64,000 bases of DNA from positions 596,321-660,320 of the forward strand of contig CM063109.1 in assembly GCA_031841125.1 (NCBI GenBank). Reading direction: 5' to 3'. This DNA is from Acanthococcus lagerstroemiae. Lineage: Eukaryota; Arthropoda; Insecta; Hemiptera; Eriococcidae. Below, one piece after another: positions 1 through 10,253 of this stretch; position 1 is the stretch's first letter, and every line of letters begins with the position of its first letter. The notes beneath the pieces are model-generated. The model was given only the letters and a program-made list of their open reading frames with translations. It was not told the origin of the DNA and did not search any database. The position numbers were made by a program, and so were the translations under genes.

Positions 1-261
1 ATCAAAAAGTCGGAGAATTTAGTCGGTAAAGTCTATTCGAGCTTTACAATGTACGGGAAGCTTGTAGTTTAATTGTAAGATCTAAATTAAAGGGGGAGGG
101 TTTTGGAAATATTGAAATTAAATGAAGTAATAGTAGATATACCTATACTACCTATACATGTGGGTAAAGCAAACATTTACCCAACGGAGCAAAAGTTTGC
201 TATATGAGCCGTTAGGCGAGTGGAGCACTTCGCTGAGTTGGTAAACGTTCACGATACCCAC

Positions 262-530
262 CAGGGGCGAAAATAGAGTGAAAACTTTGGGGGCTGAAGC
301 CTCAGCTCCTAAAATAACTTTATAAAAATCCAAAAGTCATAGCCCCCCCTCCCCCCGCAAAAAAAAGCACTTAGATTTTTTCTGTGCTACTTCCTTTGTA
401 AGAAAAAGAAAGAAAAAAAAGTCTTACTGTATTAAGATTAATTTAAAACATAAAATTTAGGGGCTAATTTTGAAACCAGGGGCCTTAACCCCCTCCAGGT
501 CCGTCTTATTTCCGCTCCTGTACCAGTATG
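262..530. mobile_element. hAT-like MITE, candidate
   Basis: The left end reads CAGGGGCGAAAATAGA and the right end, reversed, reads CAGGAGCGGAAATAAGAC, so the ends form an imperfect terminal inverted repeat (TIR). The interior carries a C-run near 345 and G-rich and C-rich tracts near the ends, as in the other MITEs here. It has no coding capacity. The 8-bp flanks (ATACCCAC and TACCAGTA) do not match well, so a target duplication is not confirmed. The CAGGGGCG head is typical of hAT-type non-autonomous elements. Confidence 0.5.
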
Positions 531-897
531 TATTGTAAGATATTTTATTCTATAAATAATGATGTAAAAACAGAAACTTATTTTCTTCACTTTCAAAATT
601 AAAATCGCTCGAATTCAGTCACGCTATCAGAATACACGAGTTCATGTAACTGAAAGAACGCGAACGTGTGAACGAATCATGCTCTCACACTTCTCTCGCT
701 TGTTGAACTTTTCAGTCGTTTTCATTGGTCGATACTGTTGTCGACCCGATTTTTCATTGTACCTTAGTTTCGCTTTCCCGCGTAACATAGGTGCGAGTAA
801 AAAGCAATTTTGATCGCAAGTAGCTTATAGTCAAAAATACTGTTTTAACATCATGTATAGAATACAAGTCATATCTACATACATGAATCGAGCGTTT
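531..897. other. unassigned intergenic DNA
   Basis: No ORF, RNA gene or repeat end is recognised here. The stretch ends where similarity to the solo LTR family begins. Confidence 0.5.
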
Positions 898-1671
898 TCA
901 AGATTTCACCACCGCTAGAAGTGGAGTCGAGCGCGGCGTTACAAAACCGGGTCTCGCGTTTCGGCTATTGAGAGCACGTTTTAGTGTCGCGCGAAACAGT
1001 TTTGTACCGCGAGGGTGATTTCGTGGTGCGAGGGTGGTTCGTTTGTTTCTCGCGGGCGAAGTCGGTAGCTCCTGCATATTTAACTACCCGGAGAAATTAG
1101 GATAGTCAAGCCAACTCGGGCAAACTTCTTGCGAAGGCTATTTTGCTGCTAGCATTTCTGGCTTCATTTACAATCAGCTGCGAGCGATTTACTGGTTACT
1201 GGTGAACCCCAGCTCTTCTCCTTACCTTTGCCCTTCCTCGAGTCTACCTCCGTGTACTGTGTGCGATTTACTGGCTGCCGGTAAACCCCAACTCCTCTGA
1301 AGTCAGCGCGATCTGGTTACCGGCGAACCCTAACTTTCCCTCGTTCGGCGCGATTTACTGGTTACTGGTGAACCCGGAGCCTTCTCTCATCAGCACGATT
1401 TACTGGCTACCGGTGAACTCTGACTTCCGTCTCTCAGCGCGATTCACTGGTTACCGGTGAACCCCGAACCTCTCCTAACTGCTGGCAGTCCAGTGCCTTC
1501 CCTATTGCAAGTACCACTAAGTAGGTAGTATCCGCGTCGTGCCTCGACTATGCTTCGCTGTGTATAATTGTCAGTGCGTTTGTCGGGGAGATCTCCCCCC
1601 CCCCCTCCGTGTACATTTCTGTCGACTACCGTTTTCGCCGTCGTCCGCGACAGTCTGCGTACTCTCAATTT

Positions 1672-3037
1672 GAGGAATTATCTGTCAAAAGGGCCCCTGA
1701 CGAACAGATGCCTTTTTTGCGGATTTGCTGATTTTCGAATTCTGCGTGTCCTACTCTTTAGGAACCAGTTGAAAATTTTGCCAAAATCAACGAATTCACG
1801 ATACCATGCTGTCTTAAATACATCACTCTCCTGTAGCCGTTTACATTCTATACAGTCGCTTTACCTCTTATCAATATCAGTCGAACAACAAAAGCGGCTT
1901 TCATTCTGAGATCGCTCTCAAGCGAAGTGGCAACCTCAAGTGTTCGGAGGTTCTGACAGAGAAACGTGGTTAAGTAGGAAAATTTAACAGACATCAAGGG
2001 AAAATTTCGATTTGCAGGTGTTTTTGTGAGATGGAGGTGCCAAGTACAAGTTCCAGTGTTCACGATAGCAGAACAGCAACGTCTTCGAAACTGTTATTCT
2101 GTTATGTTCCTCTGTGTTAAAGTTGATAAACTGAAACCCGCTCTGTATGTATACATATATGTACTATGTACCAACGCATGATATTCTTAAGAGAAATATA
2201 CAGTGGTGTAGTAGAGCGGGAACGGCATTCCCACACTGGTATTCCGCAGATGGAAAATCATATAAATACGACTTTCGGAGTTTCCTTATAATTTGTCAAA
2301 TATATTTAGCGTTCCCACACTGGAAAATTTGCCACTCGCCACTGGAGATATATATTCTCTAAGACGATATTCAGTGACATTTTGGCGCCGATAAATGATT
2401 ACAAACGCATTGAATTAACATCGATTCTATACTGAGATGTGTACAAACTTATCATATGCAGTCAATAAAACCAAGCATACCTACATTACATTATATCAAA
2501 GGGTGAAAAGCGAGTAACTCATTCCACGATAATATGCTTCAGAATACCTACACATTTCAGTTGCCTTATCGGCATGGAAAGACATCTTCACTACTACATT
2601 AGCTTCAATCACGAGAATATAGCCTACATAATAACTCATCGCATACAGCGAGTTAGGAATTGTGTATTTTGTTCCATAAGTTGTATAAATGTATGGAAAC
2701 AAGCAAAATAGAAGAGTAATACATGAAATTCACCGATATTATTTTATGGGAAAACAGCTACTGATAACCATAATATGTCCCATCACACCAATTTTCCCAT
2801 GGATCTAAATAGGGCCCCTGTCATCCTCCTTCTTTCTTAATTCGTCCGCGTTCGTTTCTGAATTAATTAAACAATCAACTAGTCATTTCTATTAATGTAA
2901 GCACAGTGAACATTTTTTACAATAATATATTTTTCAATTAAATCAGTCTGAAAGGGGTATTTCAGTTTGAAAACTTTGAAGTTGTTTTTCTCAAAACCAA
3001 AATCGCTGACGAGGGCCCTTTTGACAGATAACTCCTC
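1672..3037. mobile_element. 1.37-kb TIR DNA element inside LTR copy A
   Basis: The ends are near-identical inverted repeats of about 25 bp with one mismatch: GAGGAATTATCTGTCAAAAG on the left, continuing with GGCCC, and its reverse complement at 3013-3037. The flanks ATTT (1668-1671) and ATTT (3038-3041) are a 4-bp direct duplication. The uninterrupted LTR copy at 6257-7133 supports the inferred empty site. There is no recognisable transposase, so it is non-autonomous. I cannot assign a superfamily. A hAT MITE lies inside it at 2201-2344. Confidence 0.75.
2201..2344. mobile_element. 144-bp hAT MITE
   Basis: It starts CAGTGGTGTAG and ends CTCGCCACTG. The phrase TTCCCACACTGG occurs near both ends. 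Flanking octamers GAAATATA (2193-2200) and GAGATATA (2345-2352) match at 7 of 8 positions, as expected for a hAT target duplication. It is nested inside the 1672-3037 element, so it inserted later. Confidence 0.8.
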
Positions 3038-3170
3038 ATTTGTAGTGTAATTCATGAAAATAGTTGCCGTCCGCGCCTTTTAGTGCTGTGTAAAGTAAAG
3101 TGTAAAATATACTTATCTCTTACCCCAACCCCCGTGTCGTGATTATTACTCGTTGTCGAAGATGTCCTCA

Positions 3171-3285
3171 TTTTTTTTTTTTTTTTTTAAATTTATTTAT
3201 TAAAGATTTTTAATGTCCTATAGAAGGATTATAATTTTAAATTTATGTATAATAAATAGGTATACTTTATATACATATGCTGTTT
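3171..3285 (-). mobile_element. short poly(A)-tailed retro-insertion
   Basis: A run of about 18 T opens a 115-bp segment absent from the sister LTRs. The flanks GAAGATGTCC (about 3157-3166) and GAAGTCTCC (from 3286) resemble a target duplication. This fits a reverse-oriented, 5'-truncated LINE or SINE copy. No source element is identifiable. Confidence 0.5.
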
Positions 3286-3398
3286 GAAGTCTCCGTTCCC
3301 GCAATGTGCCCCGTGAGGTCACCCACCACCGCGACTTCGGCAACCACCCATCCTTGGAAAGCGCGTCTCGTTGGCCCCCGCGGTCCCGAAACGTGACA

Positions 3399-4602
3399 AA
3401 GGAAAGAAGCTGCTTTAGCAATATAAAATCTACCGCCCCATTTCATCAGAAATACAGTGTAGGAGCCCATGGAATCATGAATGCGCTCAATTTATAATGG
3501 CCAGGTGACTATGAACTAGGCTGCTAAAGTGCTAATACCCTTTAGACCAAATTACGGACTTAAATTCACTTCGTTGTCAAGAAAATAATTCTTAGTTTGA
3601 ATTTACTTATATTGATTGATAATATAATGCTGAATAAAGAATAGGTATACATCGTGACAAAATTTCATGTAACAAACTACGAAGAGAAAAAAAAAAATGG
3701 AAAATTGACTGAAATAAATCACGAACCAAAATTTACAATTTTACAGATTTCCATAGTGCGTTTTCGTGGGATCAGTTCTCAGTTGTCACGTTACTAAAAA
3801 TTTCGTACGCTTTGATAATTCGGATGATGGTTATTAGCTATAGTGTTTCAATAGTAATGGACCAAGAATGCCGCAGCAATAGAAATTTTCCCGACAAGTT
3901 GACTAGAAAATTTTTGCGAAGCATTTTTAGTAGGAACAGACTTTCGGGTACCCCGTAGCTATAAGACAGAGATCTTTTAAATGGCTTGGTTACTTCTTTT
4001 TATTCCTTTTAATTCCTTCTTCATTTTTCTACTTTCTCATTCCTTTTCATTTTTGCTTTTCTTGGTTTGAAAATTAGAATTTTGCCGCCCTAAGCAGCTG
4101 CCTGGGTTGCCTAACGGTAAAAACGCCTCTGACAGTATTATCGAAAGAACGTCGGCTTATCATAATTTTCCCCCTCGAATTACCTTATACGAATTATGCG
4201 CATGTTTTTGGTAATTTCGGTCCAGTGTGCGGTTGACGGTGTGCAACCAAGAAGTTAGTTTAAGAAACGATGTGTGAACAGATCAGGTTATGTAATGTTT
4301 ACTCGAGTTAGTCCATATTTTGCAAGTTATTTACACGTCACCGAGTCAATATTGAATCGGGGAATCATTTGAAAAACGTTACTACATATACTAATATGTA
4401 TACTGATGCGTTGATGCTGCGATGCTGGTTGTGGTGGTGGCGATGGTTGTGTGTCTGTATCGCGTTAATTAACGTGTGTCTCGTAACGTCGCCGTCGCGA
4501 CGTTTAGTTTTTGACGTTTTGAAACCATACCAGAGCTGTCAAAACCGTAAACATACCGATGACGGTTATCTGTTATTTTGTAGTATTTGATACAAACAGT
4601 TA
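3399..4602. other. unassigned DNA with one MITE end
   Basis: No gene is seen. At 4080-4134 the sequence, read in reverse, starts CAGAGGCGTTTTTACCG and runs into a GGCAACCCAGGCAGC-type block. That is a widespread hAT-type right end, but its partner left end was not found. Confidence 0.4.
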
Positions 4603-4774
4603 CACTGGGCGTAGCTACGGGGGGACGGGGTCTGGACACCCCACCCCCGTGACATCGGCCGACAATGTGAAAAAATTAAAATTTATTCTGGTAATAGTAA
4701 ATATTACACCTGTAGTGTTGTAAAAATGAAACGAACCCCCCGCCCCCTTCATACCAAGTCTGGTTACGCCACTG
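4603..4774. mobile_element. 172-bp hAT MITE with perfect 8-bp TSD
   Basis: It begins CACTGGGCGTAGCTACGG and ends TCTGGTTACGCCACTG. The octamer AACAGTTA stands on both sides (4595-4602 and 4775-4782), a perfect hAT-type target duplication. G-rich and C-rich blocks flank an AT-rich centre. The same family recurs at 21223-21380 with a nearly identical core. Confidence 0.93.
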
Positions 4775-5819
4775 AACAGTTAACTGTTATCGATGCAGTT
4801 CCGTTATCCTATGTATACAGATATGACGGTAATCCGTTGGTTTCGGTTATCGGTCCTATGTATTATGTCTTACGGTTATCGTACAGTTATTGATGAAATT
4901 TCGCGTTTCCACCATGCTGGATAGCTGGAATACCATACTATATGTATTTTGAGTTTGAGAAAGTCAAAACGAGAAAAATAAAGTTTTGATTTTGAACGCC
5001 ATGGGCCAATACAAAACACTATAACACTAAACTAAGTGGCAGACCGCGCGCTGTCACTACAAAGATACAAAACAAAACAAACAAAAAAAAAAAAAAAAAA
5101 CAGTGAGAGAGTGAAGTAGACTTAGGATTTGAGGATTTGAAGAGTTGAACGGTTGATGTAGTCCAGTCTCGTAATGACTCCAAAATGAACCTACACAAAG
5201 ATGATTTCAGTCCTTTGTCTATAACATTTTTTATGTCATATTGAACTATAGTTACTTACTTGCTGAATTGCAGATTTACAAATCGTGATGAGAGAAGAAA
5301 AGAGTAAAAGAGGACCTTTTATTAAAAACAAATTGACCAAAATAACAATTATCAATTTTTTTTTAAATAAAATTTTCAGTTTTCGGTTTAATTAGCTTAT
5401 TCGATTCAAACGATAAACGGTTATATTTCTTGTGTTACGTTTTTTGTCCCATATGGTTTACAGTTTTCAGATTCTTGCAAGCTTTCATCCAATTATGGTC
5501 ATTTTTCGGTGAAGGTTTTCGATTTGACAGCTCTAATACACAATACTCGTACACATTTATTATAACCTTGTGTAGGTACACTGCGATGGGTACTCCGCGA
5601 ATTTACTCATCTATTCCTAACAGCCGAGAGGCGTAAGTACGCATACCTATACGAGTTGTCAGTATTATCATCTTACTCCTCCTTTCGTCCTTCTTTACAG
5701 CCCTTGCAAAATGATTTGGTACGAAATGGTCTTATCGCAGTCGCCTGATAATTCTATCGTTTCCGCGCAGAATACTGTCGAAACTTGCGGAATATTGGTC
5801 AGGGGACAGCGAATAGGTG
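4775..5819. other. unassigned DNA
   Basis: AT-rich sequence with a poly(A) tract at about 5070-5100 and no credible coding region. The short ORFs present have no recognisable motifs. Confidence 0.5.
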
Positions 5820-6064
5820 CAGTGGCCAAGGAAACATTTACCGGGGGAGGGGGGTATTTCTTTTCTTTACATATAGTATTTGTCATGGCTTTTTTTTGTG
5901 GGGGCACACAGTGTCCCCAAATGAAATTTCGAAAATATCGAAAAATTGCCATAAAAAATGGAAAAAAATGAAAGAATTTGATTATCCAAATACAAAATCA
6001 ATTAGCGTGCCCCAAAAAAGAAGTGACGAAAAAAGGCCAGGTATTTGTTTTAAGGGCCACACCG
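5820..6064. mobile_element. possible hAT-like MITE
   Basis: The left end CAGTGGCCAAGGAAACA and the reversed right end CGGTGTGGCCCTTAAAACA, each followed within a few bases by TACC, look like diverged TIRs around a G-rich left block and an AT-rich interior. No target duplication is visible, so the call is weak. Confidence 0.35.
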
Positions 6065-6256
6065 TGGACGCAACTAATTATTGCTCGTCACTGTTGTACG
6101 TAAACTAATCTCAGTAAGAAAATTCTGTCGACTGCTAGCAACAGTTGGTGCCGGGAATCTAGTGTGTGAGAATGGCTGTCGCCGATTATCGTACCTATCT
6201 TCGCGTGCGAAGCACAACCGCCAGTTCAGTCATCTTGATCGATCATCTCTTCAAAG

Positions 6257-7133
6257 TATTACGTACGCGCGTACTCTTGTCTACTCGGGCGAGAAGATTT
6301 CACCTTTGCTAGAAACATACCTAGTCGAGCGCTGCGCGTTACAAAACCAAGTCTCGCGTTTCGGCTATTGCGAGGACTATTTTGTGTCGTGAATGTGATT
6401 TCGTATTGCGAGGGTGGTTTTTTACTGCTCGCGGATGAAATCGGTTGCTACTGTATACATGAACTATCTGAAGACCTGAGGGTAGTGGAGCCAACTCGGG
6501 AAAGCAAATTGCGATAAGCTATTCCTGCTTTATTTCGCTTTCCTTACTTTTCTCCGCTACCACTGCACCTCTTCAGCAAGTGCCTGGAAGCCAGAGCACT
6601 CTGATTCCTTCTGCAATTCTTCGGCGAGTGCCTGGAAACCAGCGCACCCCGATCCCTTCCCCAACTCGCTCCCTGGAACCCAGTGAGCCCCCAGTCTCCT
6701 CCAACTTTTTGTCCCCATGGGGTAACCATGTCGCGTCTCGACTGTGCTTCGTTTGTGTAGTGCTAGTGCGTTTATTGGGGAACTATTCACGACCCCCTCT
6801 GTATATACTTTTCGCCGTCGCCCGTGACATTCTGTATACTCGTAACTTATAATTCAGAAAGTAGTTCCCGTCCTCATTTCCGTTATCTGCGCGCGTTTTA
6901 GTTTGTACCCCTAATGTCGTGTAAAAGTAATAATTCGTAAAAATATACTTATCTCTACCTCATCCCCCGTGTCGTTATTTTTGCCGTAGGTACTTATTTT
7001 CGTGTCGAAGATGTCCGCGTTTTAGAGCTTACATTCGCATACTGTACCTCGTGAGGTAACCCACCGCGTCTTCAGCAACCACGCTTTCCTGGAAAACACG
7101 TTTCGCTGGCCCCCGCGGTCTTGAAACGTGACA
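6257..7133 (+). mobile_element. solo LTR, copy B, TSD AAAG
   Basis: It starts TATTACGTACGCGCGTAC (family TGTTACG) and ends CTTGAAACGTGACA. The tetramer AAAG lies directly outside both ends (6253-6256 and 7134-7137), as expected for gypsy-type integration. It is 877 bp and lacks internal sequence, so it is a solo LTR left by recombination. Its U3 repeat differs from copies A and C: three units of about 44 bp carrying CTGGAARCCAGYGCAC near 6580-6690. Copies A and C carry the TTACTGGTTAC type at that place, so this copy is a separate subfamily. Confidence 0.88.
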
Positions 7134-7379
7134 AAAGGACGTTTGTTTTGAACAAAATATAGGTACGCAATTTTAGATTTACATATATCTGTCGTTGTGA
7201 CAGTCGACGGTGGAGAGTGCCAAAAATTGGCTGCTAATATATCTGTATTTTGATTTTACGCAACTTCCGGTGCTTTTTCTTGTCAGCATTTTCAGTTTGA
7301 CGAGAGGAAACTCCGATCGTTTAGGCTGTAAATGTATGGCTTCTTCAAGTTTCACGATAGTTGGAACAAAATTTAACTA

Positions 7380-8180
7380 ACGATTTGCAGAATCTAAAAG
7401 TTGAGAGCAAAAGACTTATTTTTTCAATGTCACAAGCTGAATCCGATAGCAAATGTTCTACTGCTTAAATTACGGGCTTTGGTCCTGGTGAATATAGGAA
7501 AGAAATTTAGTCAGGAACAAAGGTCAAAATTCCATGTGTTTTTACCATAAGAACGAAAGGAAGCTTGTGACATTGATTTCCCTAATCCAATCGACTTGAA
7601 ACTTGGTAGTTTTTTTTTAATTTTTAAATTTTTTATTATTTTATTGGAACACATTTATAGGAGACGAATCAGAGGAAATACAGAAAAAAAAATACCACCA
7701 AGAGTAAATAACGACCACCTTAATGTGTAAAGGAAGTTTTGTGTTCCTCTCAAGTATTCTTAACATCCTTCCAGCTTACCCTCCCAGACTAGGGTATGCT
7801 CATGTGCGCAGATGTGAGTGCTTGGGGGATACGGTTCCAATTTGCATTTGTAAGGACCAAACTATGGGAGGGGGGGGGGGGTGAAACACCCAATAATTTG
7901 ACAGTTGGCAAGTTTGGATTTTTTTTTCAATCAAAAAATATTTTGATTGAAAAATCTTTTTTACAGACGAATTTTTAGTTTTCAAGAAATATTTGTCGGT
8001 AAATTTTCCTCCCCCTCCCCCAAACTGAAAACCAAATTTCGCCCCTGGTACTATATGTATAATTTCAACTAGGGGTAGATGTAGGATTAAACGGACTTAT
8101 TGAAAAATTCTTAAGAGACTCAGCTGTAAATCCGTCGCATATCGATTTCATGATGTGTGGAACGATATAGTTATGAAAGT
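7380..8180 (-). repeat. dispersed repeat family X, copy 1
   Basis: It aligns by eye with 37020-37235 (same orientation) and, reversed, with about 32800-33360. Landmarks are TCACAAGCTGAATCCGATAG, GGAGACGAATCAGAGGAAAT and TGTGAGTGCTTGGGGGATA. A MITE-like G-rich block with the reversed end CAGGGGCGAAATTTGG occupies 7855-8046. There is no coding capacity, and the origin of the family is unknown. Confidence 0.7.
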
Positions 8181-8582
8181 GTCGTTATTACAAATATAGT
8201 ATGTTGTTCATACTTTCTGACTACTTCGAATTATTTTTACTCATAATTTCCAACTTTTTTAGTTTTTGTGGGTTTTTGGAGGAGGGGGGGGGGAGGTTGC
8301 TTGACACTTTGGGACCTCCACATTTTTATGGGCTCCAGGGCCACGAAATCTTAAATCCGACCTTGATTGAGCTGATGAGCGAATACACATTCAAACTGAG
8401 AGCGAGTAAAATATGTAGCTGATGTGAACTGATACCAGTCGCGAATTCGAAAACGAATACTGTTCACACAAGCGATTGCAGTACGTAAGTAGTATACTGA
8501 ATATTTTCATGAACATGCGAACATATTACATATGCCAGTAAGCAAGACAATGACATCGCTGTTTTCATTTCTTACTGTGTAA

Positions 8583-8720
8583 AGTCTGGTCCAGTTATGA
8601 AACATAATTTGCAAGCCGGAATACACATCGATAATGGGCATTTTGAAGTTAAAGGAAAGGACGAGTTCAAGAACACGTTCGAACACGTTCAGCGCCGTTG
8701 AAAATAAAAGCTCGTATTCA
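8583..8720. mobile_element. MITE, truncated copy (AAGTCTGGTYCAGTTA family)
   Basis: It is the inverse of 17469-17612, sharing AAGTCTGGTCCAGTTA, CACATCGATAATGGGCA and AGAACACGTT. The far TIR is missing, so this is a broken copy. Confidence 0.6.
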
Positions 8721-8879
8721 CATTTAAGCTCGTTACCAAATTTCTTATCGGATTTCTTCCTTCTGAAAAAAATGTATGAACCTATTATATTATATTTTGT
8801 ATTTGTACAAGTTCTGTTACTGTAAAATATAATTTTCAGTTTTCACTTTAAAGTTCGTATTATTATTATTTACAGCATT

Positions 8880-9240
8880 TATCGTAAGGGAAACCAGAAG
8901 GATACTGGGCGGGTAACTAGAGGGTTACCAGCTACCTACGACACGTGATTCGCCAGGAAAAGGTATTTAGAAGGTAATCACAGGGTTACCAAGTTACCTA
9001 CCCTCGTGATTGGTCAGGGTAACTAAAGGGTATCTGTAGGGTTCCGCAGGTAACCAGAGAATAACGAGAGGGTAACCAGTTACCTACCACTCGTGATCCG
9101 TCAGCGTAATAAACGAAGGGTTCTGATTGGCTGAATGACAATTTATGGAAAGTAATCTGAGGGTATCCGGAGGGTATCTGAGGGTTGCAAAAGGGTATCT
9201 TTATCGCGGGTAGTTTGAGGGTATCTGATTGCGCATCGGG
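8880..9240. repeat. cluster of GGGTAACC-like words
   Basis: GGGTAAC, GGTAACCA and GGGTATCT words recur in both orientations over 360 bp at irregular spacing, separated by GTGATTSGYCAG-type spacers. The right end, GGGTATCTGATTGCGCAT, matches the reverse of 43128-43150. This suggests one element family with many subterminal motif copies. No TIR pair or TSD was fixed. Confidence 0.6.
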
Positions 9241-9320
9241 ATTATGGTGGATACAAAAGATTTTTGAGTTTCTTAGCCGCGCCGTCGTGTCATTGTGAAT
9301 GTGTCCGTATAGATATTATA

Positions 9321-9890
9321 CAGGGTTAGTCAGTTTTCGACGCAGCATAGAAAAACTCCGTTAGCTGCGTGCAAATGTGACTCAACGTGTTGGTAGCGTA
9401 TTGTACTTAGTCAGAATTCGATGCAGCAGAAGAAATCGCTGTTAGTGGAACGAAAAATGGATCGGGGAGTTTTTTCCGATAACTTTTGAAGAATTTCACA
9501 AGAAATATCCGGGAAAAATCTCTGATGGAATTTTAAACTGCATAACAATGCAGAAATTATCAAAATTCTTTCTAAAACTTTCTGATGAAATTCTTTAAAA
9601 ATTATGGGAGATTTTTCCGAAGATTTACAATGAAATTCTTCGGACATTATCGAACATTTTTTCTGAAGATTTTTGATAAAATCCTTCACAAACCATCGGC
9701 GTTTTTCCCCGAATATTTCCTAGGAAATTCTTCAAAAATTATCGGAAAATTTTCTCAACGAATTTAATGATACTTTTTGGTATGCTGCATCGAATTCTGA
9801 CTAAGTACAATACGCTACCAACACGTTGAGTCACATTTGCACGCAGCTAACGGAGTTTTTCTATGCTGCGTCGAAAACTGACTAACCCTG
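9321..9890. mobile_element. MITE with perfect 108-bp TIRs, TA target
   Basis: Positions 9321-9428 are the exact reverse complement of 9783-9890 by visual alignment. The ends start CAGGGTTAGTCAGTTTTCG and TA lies immediately outside both, as in Tc1/mariner-type insertion. Each arm carries two related direct repeats: TTAGTCAGTTTTCGACGCAG at 9326 and TTAGTCAGAATTCGATGCAG at 9407, 81 bp apart. This IR/DR layout is known from Tc3 and Sleeping Beauty-like elements. The 354-bp centre has AT-rich GAAATTCTT repeats and no transposase. Identical arms imply a recent insertion. Confidence 0.92.
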
Positions 9891-10253
9891 TATACGTACG
9901 TATTCTTCTGCCACTAAGCCATTCCAGGAACGCGAGCAATACCTAATATCTATGTAAAAGCCTACATGCATCATATATACAGAGGTATTATACGTATTGT
10001 AAAGGTAATCTGGAAATGCAGAGAAGATTGATAGTACGATAGAAAATTTACTATCCATATACGTATAGGTAGGGAATTGATGTGAACATATCGCATATCG
10101 TGTTGTAATTATTGTACAAGAAAACAGTGGCGTAGCCAATGGGTAGAAGAATTCCTCCTCCTCCTCCTCCTCCCCCCCCCTTGGGATGAAAATTTTTTAT
10201 ATGCTGGCAGTATCACTAGGGCGCGGATTTATATGCAAAAAACAATTATCTGG
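9891..10253. other. unassigned DNA with a MITE left end
   Basis: No gene is seen. At 10130-10190 an AGTGGCGTAGCCAATGGG head with (CCT)n and a C-run looks like one end of a hAT-type MITE whose other end I cannot place. Confidence 0.35.

Larger units (their letters stand above)
898..3398 (+). mobile_element. solo LTR, copy A, 5'-truncated and split by an insertion
   Basis: It matches 24603-25555 and 6257-7133 along most of its length, from about 898 to the CGAAACGTGACA end at 3398. The first about 50 bases seen in the other copies are missing, so no 5' TSD can be checked. U3 has six tandem units of about 43 bp between 1175 and 1462, each carrying TTACTGGTTACYGGTGAACC or a variant. A DNA element interrupts the LTR at 1672-3037 and a poly(T)-led insertion sits at 3171-3285. 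No internal gag or pol lies next to it, so it looks like a solo LTR. The TGTTACG...CA ends and 4-bp TSDs of the sister copies point to Ty3/gypsy-type integration. Confidence 0.82.
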
